Assembly (NCBI RefSeq): GCF_001570925.1
Contig: NZ_BCSP01000007.1
Coordinates: 28,556-92,555, forward strand
Length of the DNA: 64,000 nt
Source: [Zimmermannella] bifida NBRC 103089
Lineage (GTDB): Bacteria > Actinomycetota > Actinomycetes > Actinomycetales > Microbacteriaceae
Direction: 5' to 3'
How positions within the stretch are numbered: position 1 is the first letter of the stretch; each line of letters starts with the position of its first letter. Position numbers and translations under genes: made by a program. Positions 8,800 to 17,821 of the stretch are shown here, in pieces. The notes beneath the pieces were generated by a model, which had not been told where the DNA came from, made no database searches, and worked only from the letters and a program-made list of their open reading frames with translations.

Positions 8800-9144
8800 C
8801 TATCGCAGCGAAACGGACGTTTCCTTGCGAGCACCGCCGCGCTCGAGCAGGTCGTCAGGCACGGTATCTGGGATGACACCCATGAGACGCGCCTCGCGCT
8901 CTGCAATCTGTTCATGCGAGGCCAGGCGGTTTCCCACCTCAAAGTAGATGCTCGACAGCGGCGTATCCAATGCTTCGGCAACCGATGCGAGGATCTCGCT
9001 CGAGACCTCTTTCTGTCCACGCTCGATCTCCGACAGGTATCCCAGCGCGACCGATGCTCGGCCGGCAACCTGGCGCAGCGTGTCACCGCGACGAAGACGG
9101 ACGTCCCGAAGCACTTCGCCCATTTCGTGACGTACAAGGACCAT
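8800..9144 (-). CDS. clgR: helix-turn-helix regulator ClgR (XRE family)
   Basis: ClgR activates the Clp protease genes and other proteolysis and repair genes in actinobacteria and is itself degraded by Clp. The 114-residue protein has an XRE-type HTH at about residues 8-62: VLRDVRLRRGDTLRQVAGRA, then ALGYLSEIERGQKEVSSEIL, with the recognition helix around GYLSEIERG. A charged C-terminal tail follows. ATG at 9144 is chosen because a strong AAAGGAGGT lies seven bases upstream; the longer frame to 9162 lacks this. The position between cinA and recA is conserved in actinobacteria and supports the name. Confidence 0.88.
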   Translation of the reverse strand: MVLVRHEMGEVLRDVRLRRGDTLRQVAGRASVALGYLSEIERGQKEVSSEILASVAEALDTPLSSIYFEVGNRLASHEQIAEREARLMGVIPDTVPDDLLERGGARKETSVSLR

Positions 9145-9330
9145 GAGGGACCTCCTTTCCAAAGTTCACTGGCTGCTCACGCAACCAAATTCGAGTTATG
9201 CAGTCTACAACTCGCCCATGAGCGAATCTATTCCCAACACATCCAAAATAAATGTGCATCAGCCTGTTGCGGCCGCCACCTCACGCAACCGCCAGCCTCG
9301 GTGCCACGCATTCCCAGGGCAGACAGTGCG

Positions 9331-10047
9331 CTAACGGTCGTCCTCTGCATTCTCGAGCAGGTGCTCGAGCAGGTTGAACATGGTCGCTTCGACCGTGGCC
9401 ATGCGGATCCGCTGGCGTGACCCCACCGGGTCATCGGCACGCACCAGGTTGCTGAAGTCGAGCTTGACCACGCGCTCACCCCAAAGCGAGCTAATCCCCA
9501 CAAACACGGTGCCAGCAGCTTGACCGTCCGCAGGATCGGGGCCGGCAACTCCTGTTGTTGACACACCAATGTCGATGCTGCGTGCGTCGGTATCAAGCTC
9601 ACCACGCACGCCCTGCGCCATCTGCAACGCAACCTCAGCGTTAACAGCGCCAGCAGCCGCGAGCAGCGACGCGTCAACACCAAGCAGCTTGGTCTTAACT
9701 TCGTACTGATACGCCACGATGCCGCCCTGGAACGACTCCGAGATCCCGGGGACGCGCACAAGTTCTGCAGCGACGGCACCACCGGTCAACGATTCTGCCG
9801 TCGCGATCGTGAGGTCCGCATCCATCAGCACATGCGCGAGCTTCGACGTGGTGTCGGCAATCGCATTGATCTCGCCGGTTGGCACCGGCGGCAGCTTGGG
9901 CAACTCCGCAGCTGCAGCGGGGGCTGCGGCGGGCGAGTCAATAATCTCAACCGGCTCAATCAGCCGGGCCTGCGCGGCATGCTGCTCCCCCAATGGCATG
10001 GCGTAGGGCTCAGTTGGCGTCATGTTGTTGTCGTTCGTGCCCTGCAC
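9331..10047 (-). CDS. cinA: CinA C-terminal domain protein (nicotinamide-nucleotide amidase)
   Basis: The CinA/PncC domain deamidates nicotinamide mononucleotide to nicotinate mononucleotide in pyridine nucleotide salvage. It spans about residues 63-230: TIATAESLTGGAVAAELVRV with the conserved ESxTGG, then FQGGIVAYQYEVKTKLLGV and GVSTTGVAGPDPADGQAAG. The N-terminal 60 residues are Ala/Pro-rich and not conserved. The N-terminal molybdopterin-like (COG1058) domain of full CinA is absent, as is usual for actinobacterial copies. It starts at GTG (10047) with AGGAG five bases upstream. It lies 30 bp after pgsA, with clgR downstream, which is the standard order. Confidence 0.92.
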   Translation of the reverse strand: MQGTNDNNMTPTEPYAMPLGEQHAAQARLIEPVEIIDSPAAAPAAAAELPKLPPVPTGEINAIADTTSKLAHVLMDADLTIATAESLTGGAVAAELVRVPGISESFQGGIVAYQYEVKTKLLGVDASLLAAAGAVNAEVALQMAQGVRGELDTDARSIDIGVSTTGVAGPDPADGQAAGTVFVGISSLWGERVVKLDFSNLVRADDPVGSRQRIRMATVEATMFNLLEHLLENAEDDR

Positions 10048-10077
10048 TGCGGCTCCTGGATGGTTTAGGTTACGGGA

Positions 10078-10707
10078 TCATCGATCGTCGCGGTGGTCAG
10101 TGGTCGGCGAAGCAGCCGGCTTCTGCCAGTATGCCCGCACGAGGTAGTCGATTCCCGACCAAAGCGTGAGTACGAAGGCGATTGCCATCAGCACGGCGTT
10201 TACCGTGTGCATCCACTCGCCGAACAGCTGCGGGAACGGCGCGAGCGCGAATGAAATCGCGACCGCCTGCATGACCGTCTTGAGCTTGCCGCCGCGGCCA
10301 GCGGGCAGCACGATTCGTCGTGCCTCGATGAGGCGCCAAACGGTGATGCCCAGTTCGCGGAACAGGATGAGTCCGGTCACCCACCAGGGCAGCTCACCGA
10401 GAATCGAACACGTAACGAGCGCGGCACCGGTAAGCGCCTTGTCGGCGATCGGATCAAGCAGCTTGCCGAGGTCGCTGATGAGGTTCCGGCTGCGTGCCAA
10501 GTAACCGTCAACGGCATCGGAGGCAATCCCCACGACGAATAGCGCGAGGGCAATCCATCGCCACGGACCATACTGCTGGCCGTCGAGGAACAGCGCCGCG
10601 ACCATTGCCGGAGCAAACCCAATTCGCACCACGGTAATGATGTTTGGTACGGCCCATGGACTTACCGGGCCCTCACCACGGCGCCAAATACGCGCGCCGC
10701 TGCTCAT
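10078..10707 (-). CDS. pgsA: CDP-diacylglycerol--glycerol-3-phosphate 3-phosphatidyltransferase
   Basis: An integral membrane enzyme that makes phosphatidylglycerophosphate for phosphatidylglycerol and cardiolipin synthesis. The CDP-alcohol phosphatidyltransferase motif DGx2ARx8Gx3Dx3D is complete around DGYLARSRNLISDLGKLLDP (about residues 67-86) and the following IAD. Several hydrophobic helices follow, for example ALVTCSILGELPWWVTGLIL and AVLMAIAFVLTLWSGIDYLV. At 209 residues it has normal length. It sits between ftsK and cinA on the minus strand, the usual actinobacterial order. Other CDP-alcohol transferases (cardiolipin or PI-phosphate synthase) are possible by sequence, but the neighbourhood favours PgsA. 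Confidence 0.92.
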   Translation of the reverse strand: MSSGARIWRRGEGPVSPWAVPNIITVVRIGFAPAMVAALFLDGQQYGPWRWIALALFVVGIASDAVDGYLARSRNLISDLGKLLDPIADKALTGAALVTCSILGELPWWVTGLILFRELGITVWRLIEARRIVLPAGRGGKLKTVMQAVAISFALAPFPQLFGEWMHTVNAVLMAIAFVLTLWSGIDYLVRAYWQKPAASPTTDHRDDR

Positions 10708-10761
10708 GCTGCCTCCACGATTGCGGTGTCGGTCTTGTGCTTGTCGATGATGGGCACAGCG

Positions 10762-13725
10762 CTAGTCACGATCGGTCAGTTCCCATGCGTCTTCGCTCGG
10801 CGCTTCGACTTCTTCGAGGCCCGCATACTGCTGCGCGACCATGTCGCCGACGGCGTCCTGACCGTACTGGTCGTCGTAGCCTTCCGCTTGGTTGCTTACG
10901 CCTGCGGGGGCATCGGCGCCTGCCGGTGGTGCTTCGCCGCGGAGCATTGCCAACACTTGTGGCAATTCTTCGGGCGTGACGAGCACATCGCGCGCCTTCG
11001 AGCCCTCGGAAGGACCGACGATCTCGCGCGACTCCAGCAGGTCCATCAAACGTCCCGCCTTGGCGAAACCAACGCGCAGCTTTCGCTGCAGCATCGATGT
11101 CGACCCAAACTGCGAGTTAATAATGAGCTCCGCGGCCGCAAGCAGCGGTTCGAGGTCGTCACCGATGTCGGAGTCGATCTCGCGCTTCTCGGCCGGAGCC
11201 GTAACGTCCTTGCGATATTCCGGCTTGGCCTGATCCTTGACGTGCTTCACGACCTGGTGGATTTCGTCGTCGCTCACCCACGCGCCCTGCACACGGATTG
11301 GCTTGGAGCCTTGCGGCGAGAACAGCGCGTCACCCTGACCGATCAGCGTTTCGGCGCCGACCTGGTCGAGGATGACTCGTGAGTCAGTCGAGCTGGTGAC
11401 GGCGAAGGCGAGACGCGATGGCACATTGGCCTTGATCAGACCGGTTACCACGTCAACCGATGGACGCTGCGTTGCCAGCACCAGGTGGATACCGGCGGCA
11501 CGTGCGAGCTGCGTGATGCGCACGATCGAGTCTTCCACATCGCGCGGTGCGGCCATCATCAGCTCGGCAAGCTCGTCGACCACGACGAGCAGGTACGGGT
11601 AGGGCTTCAGCTTGCGCTTGGATCCTTCAGGCAGTTCGACCTGGTCTGCGCGAATCGCCGCGTTGAAGTCATCGATGTGGCGGAACCCGAAGTTCTCGAG
11701 GTCGTCATATCGCATCTCCATTTCCTTCACGACCCACTGCAGCGCCTCGGCGGCCTTCTTCGGGTTCGTGATGATTGGCGTGATTAGGTGCGGCACACCC
11801 GAGTATGGCGTCAGCTCGACGCGCTTCGGGTCGACCAACACCATGCGCACCTCGGCCGGTGTCGAACGCATCAGCAGCGACACGATCATCGAGTTCACGA
11901 AGCTCGACTTACCCGAACCGGTCGAACCGGCAACGAGCAAGTGCGGCATCTTGGCCAGGTTCGCGAGCACGAATCCGCCCTCAACGTCCTTACCGACACC
12001 AATAGTCATCGGGTGGCTGGCCTTGATCGCCTTCTGCGATGCGAGGACATCACCGAGCTGCACCGTTTCGCGGTCGGAGTTCGGAATCTCAATACCGATT
12101 GCCGACTTGCCCGGGATTGGCGAGAGGATACGAACCTGGTTGGAGCGCACCGCATAGGCGATGTTCTTCGACAGGTTGGTAACCTTCTCAACCTTGGTGC
12201 CAGGGGCAACTTCAACTTCGTATCGAGTGACCGTCGGGCCACGCGAAAAGCCCGTTACCTGCGCTTCAACGTTGAACGATTGGAACGTTTGGTTGAGCGC
12301 GGCGATGGTCGCGTCGTTTGCGTCGGTGCGCTGCAGGGGTTCGCCACCACGCACCAGCGATTGCGACGACGGCAACGAGTAATCCGCATCCTGGCTACTT
12401 GCGGCACCGCGGGAATCCCACGAAGCCGTCTCGTCTTCTTCTACGGCAGCGAGGGCGTCTGCTTCGCTCGGCTCACCGGTTGTTGCGGCATTCGATCCCG
12501 CGAGGGATGCAGCGCTCGATTGCGCGGGCGCGTTCGGCACCGCGCCCGGTTGCGTGCCTGGCTGCGTGCCTGGGATAGGCATCGGTGCGGTTCCGTTTCG
12601 GCCAGGCTGTGGCTGCGCATTGCCGGATGCGGCCGGACGCTGCTGCGGGGGCACCTGCTGTTGGTGTGGCAGGAACGGCGATTGCGCATCCGAAAGAATC
12701 TCTGTGGGGTTCTCGAGCGGAGCGGGTTCGCCAAAGATATCGAGCGGCGATGCATCTTCACTCGGCGGCTGCACCTGCGAGTACTCGTCAGCGCCACCAC
12801 GGCGACGCTTCTTCTTGCCTCGCGAGTTGAGTACGCGGGTTTCGGCGCCCTCTCGGTTTGCCGGATCCACGATCGGAGTGTCGTAGGCGGGCTCAACTTC
12901 GCGGCCGGTGTCGTTACGACGCCACCACGGCAGCTCGTCATCATCAACGGCGCTAGTCGCACGCTCGCCGCCCTTGGAATCGCTCTCGGTGCCCGCATCC
13001 GTTGCGTGGTGGCGCGCACCGTCGGCACCAACCAGCCAGTTCCAGCCTTCGGCCACACGCTGCGGCAGCTGGCGAGGCGGGGTCTTCGTGATCACAAACA
13101 GCGAGAGCACGAACAGTGCCGCAAGCAGAATCGTGGCACCTACTGGCGTGATGATGGTGCCAAGGGAACCACCGATCATCCAACCGAAGATGCCGCCGCC
13201 GCGAGCAAGCTCGGGCATGCCAGCTTGAGGCTGCGGTTGGCCCGTGTGCAAGTGGCACAGCGAAGCGGCACTGAATACTGCCAACGCAAGTCCGGTGAAC
13301 ACACGACCGTTCTGCGACACGGTGGGCGGATTGAAGTACAACCAGAACGCGAAACCTGCGAGAACGACTGGCAGCGCGTACGAAACCAGCCCGAACAAGC
13401 CGCCAAAGGTGAACGCGTTGAGGTGTTCGGCGAACCCATTACCCGGGAAAAACCAGAGCGTCACGCCGCCGATGATCGACATCAACAGCAAGACGGTCGG
13501 GAAGGTATCCCGACGGTCCTCTTTGGCGAGTGAGTCGGGGCCGACGGAACGGACGGCGCCGCCGATGGCGTGCGCAAATCCGTTCCACATCTTGACGCCG
13601 GTACCGAGTTCTTCGTCGGTGAATTGGACTTTCGTATCCGTTTGCTTACCCGAAGTCGAGCGTCCCCGGGCACCAGATTTGCCCGAGTTTCCGCTCGTTG
13701 ATCGCTTGGAAGCATTATTCGACAT
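10762..13725 (-). CDS. ftsK: DNA translocase FtsK
   Basis: FtsK anchors at the division septum and pumps chromosomal DNA during segregation. About 987 residues. The N-terminal basic Ser/Lys tail is followed by four hydrophobic segments (about residues 65-225, for example TVLLLMSIIGGVTLWFFPGN). A long Pro/Gln/Gly-rich linker runs to about residue 460. The motor has Walker A VAGSTGSGKSSFVNSM and Walker B LLVVVDELAELMM. The C-terminal gamma winged helix (STSMLQRKLRVGFAKAGRLM) reads KOPS-like sites. An acidic tail ends the protein. The start is not settled: ATG at 13725 is used here, and GTG at 13755 is also in frame; neither has a strong ribosome-binding site. Confidence 0.95.
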   Translation of the reverse strand: MSNNASKRSTSGNSGKSGARGRSTSGKQTDTKVQFTDEELGTGVKMWNGFAHAIGGAVRSVGPDSLAKEDRRDTFPTVLLLMSIIGGVTLWFFPGNGFAEHLNAFTFGGLFGLVSYALPVVLAGFAFWLYFNPPTVSQNGRVFTGLALAVFSAASLCHLHTGQPQPQAGMPELARGGGIFGWMIGGSLGTIITPVGATILLAALFVLSLFVITKTPPRQLPQRVAEGWNWLVGADGARHHATDAGTESDSKGGERATSAVDDDELPWWRRNDTGREVEPAYDTPIVDPANREGAETRVLNSRGKKKRRRGGADEYSQVQPPSEDASPLDIFGEPAPLENPTEILSDAQSPFLPHQQQVPPQQRPAASGNAQPQPGRNGTAPMPIPGTQPGTQPGAVPNAPAQSSAASLAGSNAATTGEPSEADALAAVEEDETASWDSRGAASSQDADYSLPSSQSLVRGGEPLQRTDANDATIAALNQTFQSFNVEAQVTGFSRGPTVTRYEVEVAPGTKVEKVTNLSKNIAYAVRSNQVRILSPIPGKSAIGIEIPNSDRETVQLGDVLASQKAIKASHPMTIGVGKDVEGGFVLANLAKMPHLLVAGSTGSGKSSFVNSMIVSLLMRSTPAEVRMVLVDPKRVELTPYSGVPHLITPIITNPKKAAEALQWVVKEMEMRYDDLENFGFRHIDDFNAAIRADQVELPEGSKRKLKPYPYLLVVVDELAELMMAAPRDVEDSIVRITQLARAAGIHLVLATQRPSVDVVTGLIKANVPSRLAFAVTSSTDSRVILDQVGAETLIGQGDALFSPQGSKPIRVQGAWVSDDEIHQVVKHVKDQAKPEYRKDVTAPAEKREIDSDIGDDLEPLLAAAELIINSQFGSTSMLQRKLRVGFAKAGRLMDLLESREIVGPSEGSKARDVLVTPEELPQVLAMLRGEAPPAGADAPAGVSNQAEGYDDQYGQDAVGDMVAQQYAGLEEVEAPSEDAWELTDRD

Positions 13726-13995
13726 GTCATACACCGTACGTCCAGCATCCGACACCGCCGGGTAAGCGTGCCGCCCGCCAACAATTTTCCTTGGCGAGAA
13801 CGTAACGATTCAGGTCACGGGTGTCAGAAATTCAGCCCGCCGGTAACAGTCGCGCATCAGTACTGCCGAATGACGCAAACTCATACCTTCGTATGACGTC
13901 GCCGTGCTAGTTTCGGGCACGCGCCAATTACGCCAAAGACGTGTTTCGGGGATGCCTTGGCGCGCGCATGCCTCGCAAGTTCTGGAGGACTTTTC

Positions 13996-14772
13996 ATGGA
14001 AAACCAAGGCATGCCAATGCGCCTTGCTGCTGAGTTCCTGGGCACATTCGTGCTCGTATTCGGCGGTTGTGGCTCGGCAATCTTCGCAGCCCAGGTCATG
14101 GACACCGAGGCCGGTGTCAACATGGGCATCGGATTCCTCGGTGTCGCCCTCGCATTCGGTCTGACCGTCATGGTCATGGCCTACGCCGTGGGTCACATTT
14201 CGGGTGGCCACTTCAACCCGGCCGTCACCATCGGTACCGCACTTGCTGGCCGCACCGACATCAAGGACATCGTTCCGTACATCATCACGCAGATCATCGG
14301 CGCCAGCGCTGCCGGTGGCGTGCTCTACCTCATCGCATCGGGCAAGGAAGGCTTCAACGCGGTTGAGTCCGGCTTCGCCACCAACGGTTTCGCTGAGCGT
14401 TCGCCGGAGGGTTACTCGCTCATCGCCGTTCTCGTCGCCGAGGTTGTCCTCACCGCGATCTTCCTGTTCGTCATCCTCGGTGCCACCGACCGTCGCGCAC
14501 CGAAGGGCTTCGCGCCGATCGCGATCGGCCTGTCGCTGACGCTCATCCACCTCGTTTCGATCCCCGTATCGAACACCTCGGTCAACCCGGCGCGTTCGCT
14601 CGGTGTTGCTTGGTTCGCCGGTGGCGAGGCACTCTCGCAGGTTTGGCTGTTCATCGTTGCACCGATCATCGGTGCCGCAATCGCCGGTGTGCTCTTCAAC
14701 GTGATCTTCCCAGACCGCGCTGACGTCAACGACGAGATCGCCGAACTCGTCGCCAACGACCAGAACCAGTAG
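13996..14772 (+). CDS. aqpZ: aquaporin Z-type water channel
   Basis: A 258-residue six-helix membrane channel with both NPA boxes: GHFNPAVT about residues 73-80 and SVNPARS near residue 195. The N-terminal [21 protein letters not shown] is typical of AqpZ. The periplasmic loop [13 protein letters not shown] matches the bacterial aquaporin group, and the arginine after the second NPA (NPAR) of the selectivity filter is present. This favours water over glycerol transport; the class is inferred from sequence. GGAGG lies about seven bases before ATG 13996; a longer frame from 13957 lacks this. The gene stands alone and ends at a perfect bidirectional terminator shared with rnj. Confidence 0.93.
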   Translation: MENQGMPMRLAAEFLGTFVLVFGGCGSAIFAAQVMDTEAGVNMGIGFLGVALAFGLTVMVMAYAVGHISGGHFNPAVTIGTALAGRTDIKDIVPYIITQIIGASAAGGVLYLIASGKEGFNAVESGFATNGFAERSPEGYSLIAVLVAEVVLTAIFLFVILGATDRRAPKGFAPIAIGLSLTLIHLVSIPVSNTSVNPARSLGVAWFAGGEALSQVWLFIVAPIIGAAIAGVLFNVIFPDRADVNDEIAELVANDQNQ

Positions 14773-14821
14773 CGTGTGACCGCGAGCAGCCGCATCCGAG
14801 CAGCTCGCGTAACGCCAACAC

Positions 14822-14862
14822 AAAACCGGCGGGTAAGTTGTCTGACTACCCGCCGGTTTTTT
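14822..14862. terminator. bidirectional terminator between aqpZ and rnj
   Basis: Arms AAAACCGGCGGGTA and TACCCGCCGGTTTT form a perfect 14-bp stem with T-runs on both strands. It closes the convergent genes aqpZ (+) and rnj (-). Confidence 0.92.
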
Positions 14863-14898
14863 GGTGCTTGTTACCGCGTCTCGGGTAACAAGCGTCAC

Positions 14899-16626
14899 TT
14901 AATCAGCGTCGTGAACTGGCACCGAGTCGGCATCGTTCGAGAGCATCACGACCGGCACGATCATCGGGCGGCGACGCTGCTTGGTGCCTGCCCAGCGACC
15001 AACGACGCGACGAACGACCTGCGAAAGGCGGTACACATCCCGCACGCCGTCATCGAGTGCATCCTCGAGTGCCTTGCGAACCTGCGGTACGACCGGCTCA
15101 AACACGTCGTCGTCCGGTGCGAATGCACGGGCGTGGATTGCAGGACCGGCAATGATCTGGCCTTCAGCGGGGTCGATGACCGCGTAGATCGAGATAAAGC
15201 CTTCTTCAGAGAGCGTGACGCGGTCCTTGATGTCGTCTTCGGTCACGGCGCCAACGGTCTTGCCGTCAACGTACACGAAGCCAACCGGCACCTCGCCAAC
15301 CTTTGTTGGCACACCGTCACGCATGTCGATGACGCCACCATTTTCGGTGATCACCGTGTTGCCCGGCAGCACGCCGCTGCGAACCGCAATGTTGGCGTTG
15401 GCAACGAGGTGACGGTATTCGCCGTGCACCGGCATCGCGAACTCTGGCTGAATCACGTTGTAGCAAGTGAGCAGCTCTTCAGAGAATCCGTGGCCCGAAA
15501 CGTGCACGCGGGCGTTGCCCTTGTGCACGACGTCAGCGCCAGCCTTCATGAGGTTGTTGATCATGTTCGATACCGGTACTTCATTACCCGGCACCAGGCT
15601 GGATGCGAGAATCGCGCGGTCACCCTCGGTTACGCCGATCGCATGGTCGCCCTGCGCGATGCGGTTGAGCACGGCGAGCGTTTCACCCTGCGAACCGGTG
15701 CAGATGAACACGACGCGATCGCGCGGCAGTTCGAGCGCCTTCTTGTGGTCGATGATCGTGTTTGCGGGCGCGCGCAGGTAGTCGAGGTCAAGCGCGATGC
15801 CCATGTTGCGGGTCATCGAACGACCGACGAACGCCACCTTGCGGTTGCTGGCAACAGCCGCGTTAACGATGTGCTGCACGCGGTGAACGTGGCTCGCGAA
15901 GCTTGCGGCGACGACGCGCCCCTTCGCGGTGCGAACCGCTTCGTGGATAGCTGGGCCAACGCTCATTTCGCTACCGGAGTGGCCCGGTACTTCGGCGTTG
16001 GTCGAGTCGCACAGAAAGAGGTCGACGCCCTCCCGCCCCAGGCGCCCGAAGGCGCGCAGGTCGGTCAGGCGGCCGTCCATCGGGGTCTGGTCGATCTTCA
16101 TGTCGGCCGAGTGGATGAACGTACCCGCCTTGGTCGTAACGTGTACGGCCAGCGAGTCTGGAATCGAGTGGCTAATCGACACGAATTCGCAGCGGAACGG
16201 GCCGAACTCTTCGACGTCGCCTTCATGCACCGTGAGGGTGTACGGACGAATGCGGTGCTCCTTGAGCTTGGCTTCAACCAGCGCGAGCGTGAACGGCGAA
16301 CCGATTACGGGAATGTCCGGCTTGCGCTTGAGCAGGTACGGTACACCACCGATGTGGTCTTCGTGGCCGTGCGTCAGGAAGATACCAACGACATCATCGA
16401 GACGATCGAGCAGCATCTTGAAGTCAGGCAAGATGAGGTCAACACCGGGCTGGGTGGACTCAGGGAAGAGCACACCGCAGTCGATGATGAAGATCTTGCC
16501 GTTGATCTCAAACGAGGTCATGTTGCGGCCGACTTCACCAAGGCCGCCGTGCGGAATAATTCGGAGCGTATCGGCCGGCAGCTTCGGCAGCTTGGTCGGC
16601 ACGATGTCCGGGTCAGTACTGGTCAT
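14899..16626 (-). CDS. rnj: ribonuclease J
   Basis: A metallo-beta-lactamase/beta-CASP nuclease with endo- and 5'-3' exonuclease activity in mRNA decay and rRNA maturation. 575 residues. The zinc motif HGHEDH is at residues 86-91 in FLTHGHEDHIGGVPYLL. SISHSIPDS and GTFIHSADMKIDQTP hold further ligands. The beta-CASP part includes VGRSMTRNMGIALDL and CTGSQGETLAVL, and the C-terminal VHVSGHGFSEELL and MPVHGEYRHLVANANIA are typical. It lies 72 bp downstream of dapA on the same strand; dapA-rnj is a conserved actinobacterial pair, probably one transcript, ending at the terminator at 14822-14862. Confidence 0.96.
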   Translation of the reverse strand: MTSTDPDIVPTKLPKLPADTLRIIPHGGLGEVGRNMTSFEINGKIFIIDCGVLFPESTQPGVDLILPDFKMLLDRLDDVVGIFLTHGHEDHIGGVPYLLKRKPDIPVIGSPFTLALVEAKLKEHRIRPYTLTVHEGDVEEFGPFRCEFVSISHSIPDSLAVHVTTKAGTFIHSADMKIDQTPMDGRLTDLRAFGRLGREGVDLFLCDSTNAEVPGHSGSEMSVGPAIHEAVRTAKGRVVAASFASHVHRVQHIVNAAVASNRKVAFVGRSMTRNMGIALDLDYLRAPANTIIDHKKALELPRDRVVFICTGSQGETLAVLNRIAQGDHAIGVTEGDRAILASSLVPGNEVPVSNMINNLMKAGADVVHKGNARVHVSGHGFSEELLTCYNVIQPEFAMPVHGEYRHLVANANIAVRSGVLPGNTVITENGGVIDMRDGVPTKVGEVPVGFVYVDGKTVGAVTEDDIKDRVTLSEEGFISIYAVIDPAEGQIIAGPAIHARAFAPDDDVFEPVVPQVRKALEDALDDGVRDVYRLSQVVRRVVGRWAGTKQRRRPMIVPVVMLSNDADSVPVHDAD

Positions 16627-16698
16627 GTTTCACCTGTCGGTATTGGGCGGATGCGAACCGGCAGTTGGTGCTGGGCCGCTGTCCGCGTCGGGTAACGC

Positions 16699-17673
16699 TT
16701 AGCGCGTTGTGCCCGCGATCCTTGGCAGTGCACCGCCGGCGGCGGCATTGCGATCGGGGCGGAAGTTTGAAAAGTCGATGCCTTCGATGTCCGTTACCGC
16801 GGCCACATCGTTTTCGATGAGGGTGGCTTCCCATTCTTCTGGGCCGACCAGCGGTAGGCGGACGCGCGGGCTCGAGATGCGTCCGAGTCCGTGCAGGATG
16901 TATTTGGTTGAGACGGTGCCCGGTACGTGCGTCATCGTGGCACGAGCGAGCGGTTCGAGTGACTTGTGTGCGGCCGTTGCTGCCGCGAGGTCGCCGCGGT
17001 TAACCGCATCCACCATCGTGCGATACGGGGCGGGCGCGATATTTGCGGTAACACCGATGAGTCCGGTTGCACCGATGGCCATTGCCGGCAACGCCATCGC
17101 GTCATCACCGGCGAAGTACATGAGGTTGGACTCCCCCAGCACCTGTGAGACCTCGGCAAGGTTTCCCTTGGCGTCCTTGACGGCCAGGATGTTCGGGTGC
17201 TTTGCGAGGCGCAGGATGGTCTGGCGTCGGATCGGCACACCGGCACGGCCGGGAATGTCGTAGAGGATGACGGGCAGGTCGGTAGCGTCAGCAACCATGC
17301 GGAAGTGCGTCAGCACACCGGCCTGGGTTGGTTTGTTGTAGTACGGGGTGACGGCCATAATGGCGTCGGCACCTGCAGCTTCGGACTGCTTCGCGAGCTG
17401 GATCGCGTGCGCGGTTTCATTGGAGGGACCGCCCTGGATGATCTTGGCGCGATCTCCGGCGACCGACTTCGTAACGCGAACGAGTTCGAGTTTCTCCGCG
17501 TCGGTAAGTGTGGAGGTCTCTCCGGTTGTGCCCGACACGACGATGCCATCGACCCCGTCGGCCACCAATTGATCAACGTGCCGCTCGACATCGGACCACA
17601 CGACTTCACCATCGTGATCCATGGGGGTAATGAGCGCTACGAGTACTTGACCAAATGGATTTTCAACAGACAC
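16699..17673 (-). CDS. dapA: 4-hydroxy-tetrahydrodipicolinate synthase
   Basis: DapA condenses pyruvate with aspartate semialdehyde, the first step of the lysine/diaminopimelate branch. 324 residues, TIM barrel. The catalytic set is intact: Thr in VSGTTGETSTLTDAEK, Tyr in TPYYNKPTQAG, and the Schiff-base Lys in ILAVKDAKGN. A low-similarity C-terminal tail of about 20 residues follows the barrel. GTG start at 17673 with only a weak purine run upstream. This intact enzyme contrasts with the damaged DapF homologue at 2067-2966, so the pathway is entered normally but its epimerase step is in doubt. It is followed by rnj. Confidence 0.95.
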   Translation of the reverse strand: MSVENPFGQVLVALITPMDHDGEVVWSDVERHVDQLVADGVDGIVVSGTTGETSTLTDAEKLELVRVTKSVAGDRAKIIQGGPSNETAHAIQLAKQSEAAGADAIMAVTPYYNKPTQAGVLTHFRMVADATDLPVILYDIPGRAGVPIRRQTILRLAKHPNILAVKDAKGNLAEVSQVLGESNLMYFAGDDAMALPAMAIGATGLIGVTANIAPAPYRTMVDAVNRGDLAAATAAHKSLEPLARATMTHVPGTVSTKYILHGLGRISSPRVRLPLVGPEEWEATLIENDVAAVTDIEGIDFSNFRPDRNAAAGGALPRIAGTTR

Positions 17674-17761
17674 CCCTCAAGGTTACCGGGTGCCCGCTAA
17701 TTACGGGGAAGTGTGCGAATAACTGGCACGCTTCCTCGTTCGGTCTGCGAAAATGAACGGT

Positions 17762-17821
17762 ATGACTTCGCCGACTGACGACGCCCCCGCACGCCCCTGT
17801 CCGATGATGACCGCGCTGTGA
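17762..17821 (+). other. possible 19-codon leader ORF overlapping the trmB start
   Basis: An ATG at 17762 opens 19 codons that end in TGA at 17819-17821, overlapping the GTG start of trmB in the sequence GTGA. Such overlaps allow translational coupling. No ATG start for trmB exists in its own frame here. No good ribosome-binding site is seen before the small ORF, so it may be chance. Confidence 0.3.

Noticed and set aside
11788..13533. 581-codon plus-strand frame opposite ftsK
   Set aside because: Arg/His-rich antisense frame of ftsK; no domain or ribosome-binding site.
13810..14898. 362-codon minus-strand open frame opposite the aquaporin
   Set aside because: It is the antisense shadow of aqpZ, whose NPA boxes and ribosome-binding site are clear. 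The antisense protein is charged, has no known motif, and runs through the bidirectional terminator.
14776..16695. 639-codon plus-strand open frame opposite rnj
   Set aside because: Antisense of a fully recognisable RNase J gene. The translated product is His/Arg/Val-rich without any domain, as expected for a high-GC shadow frame.
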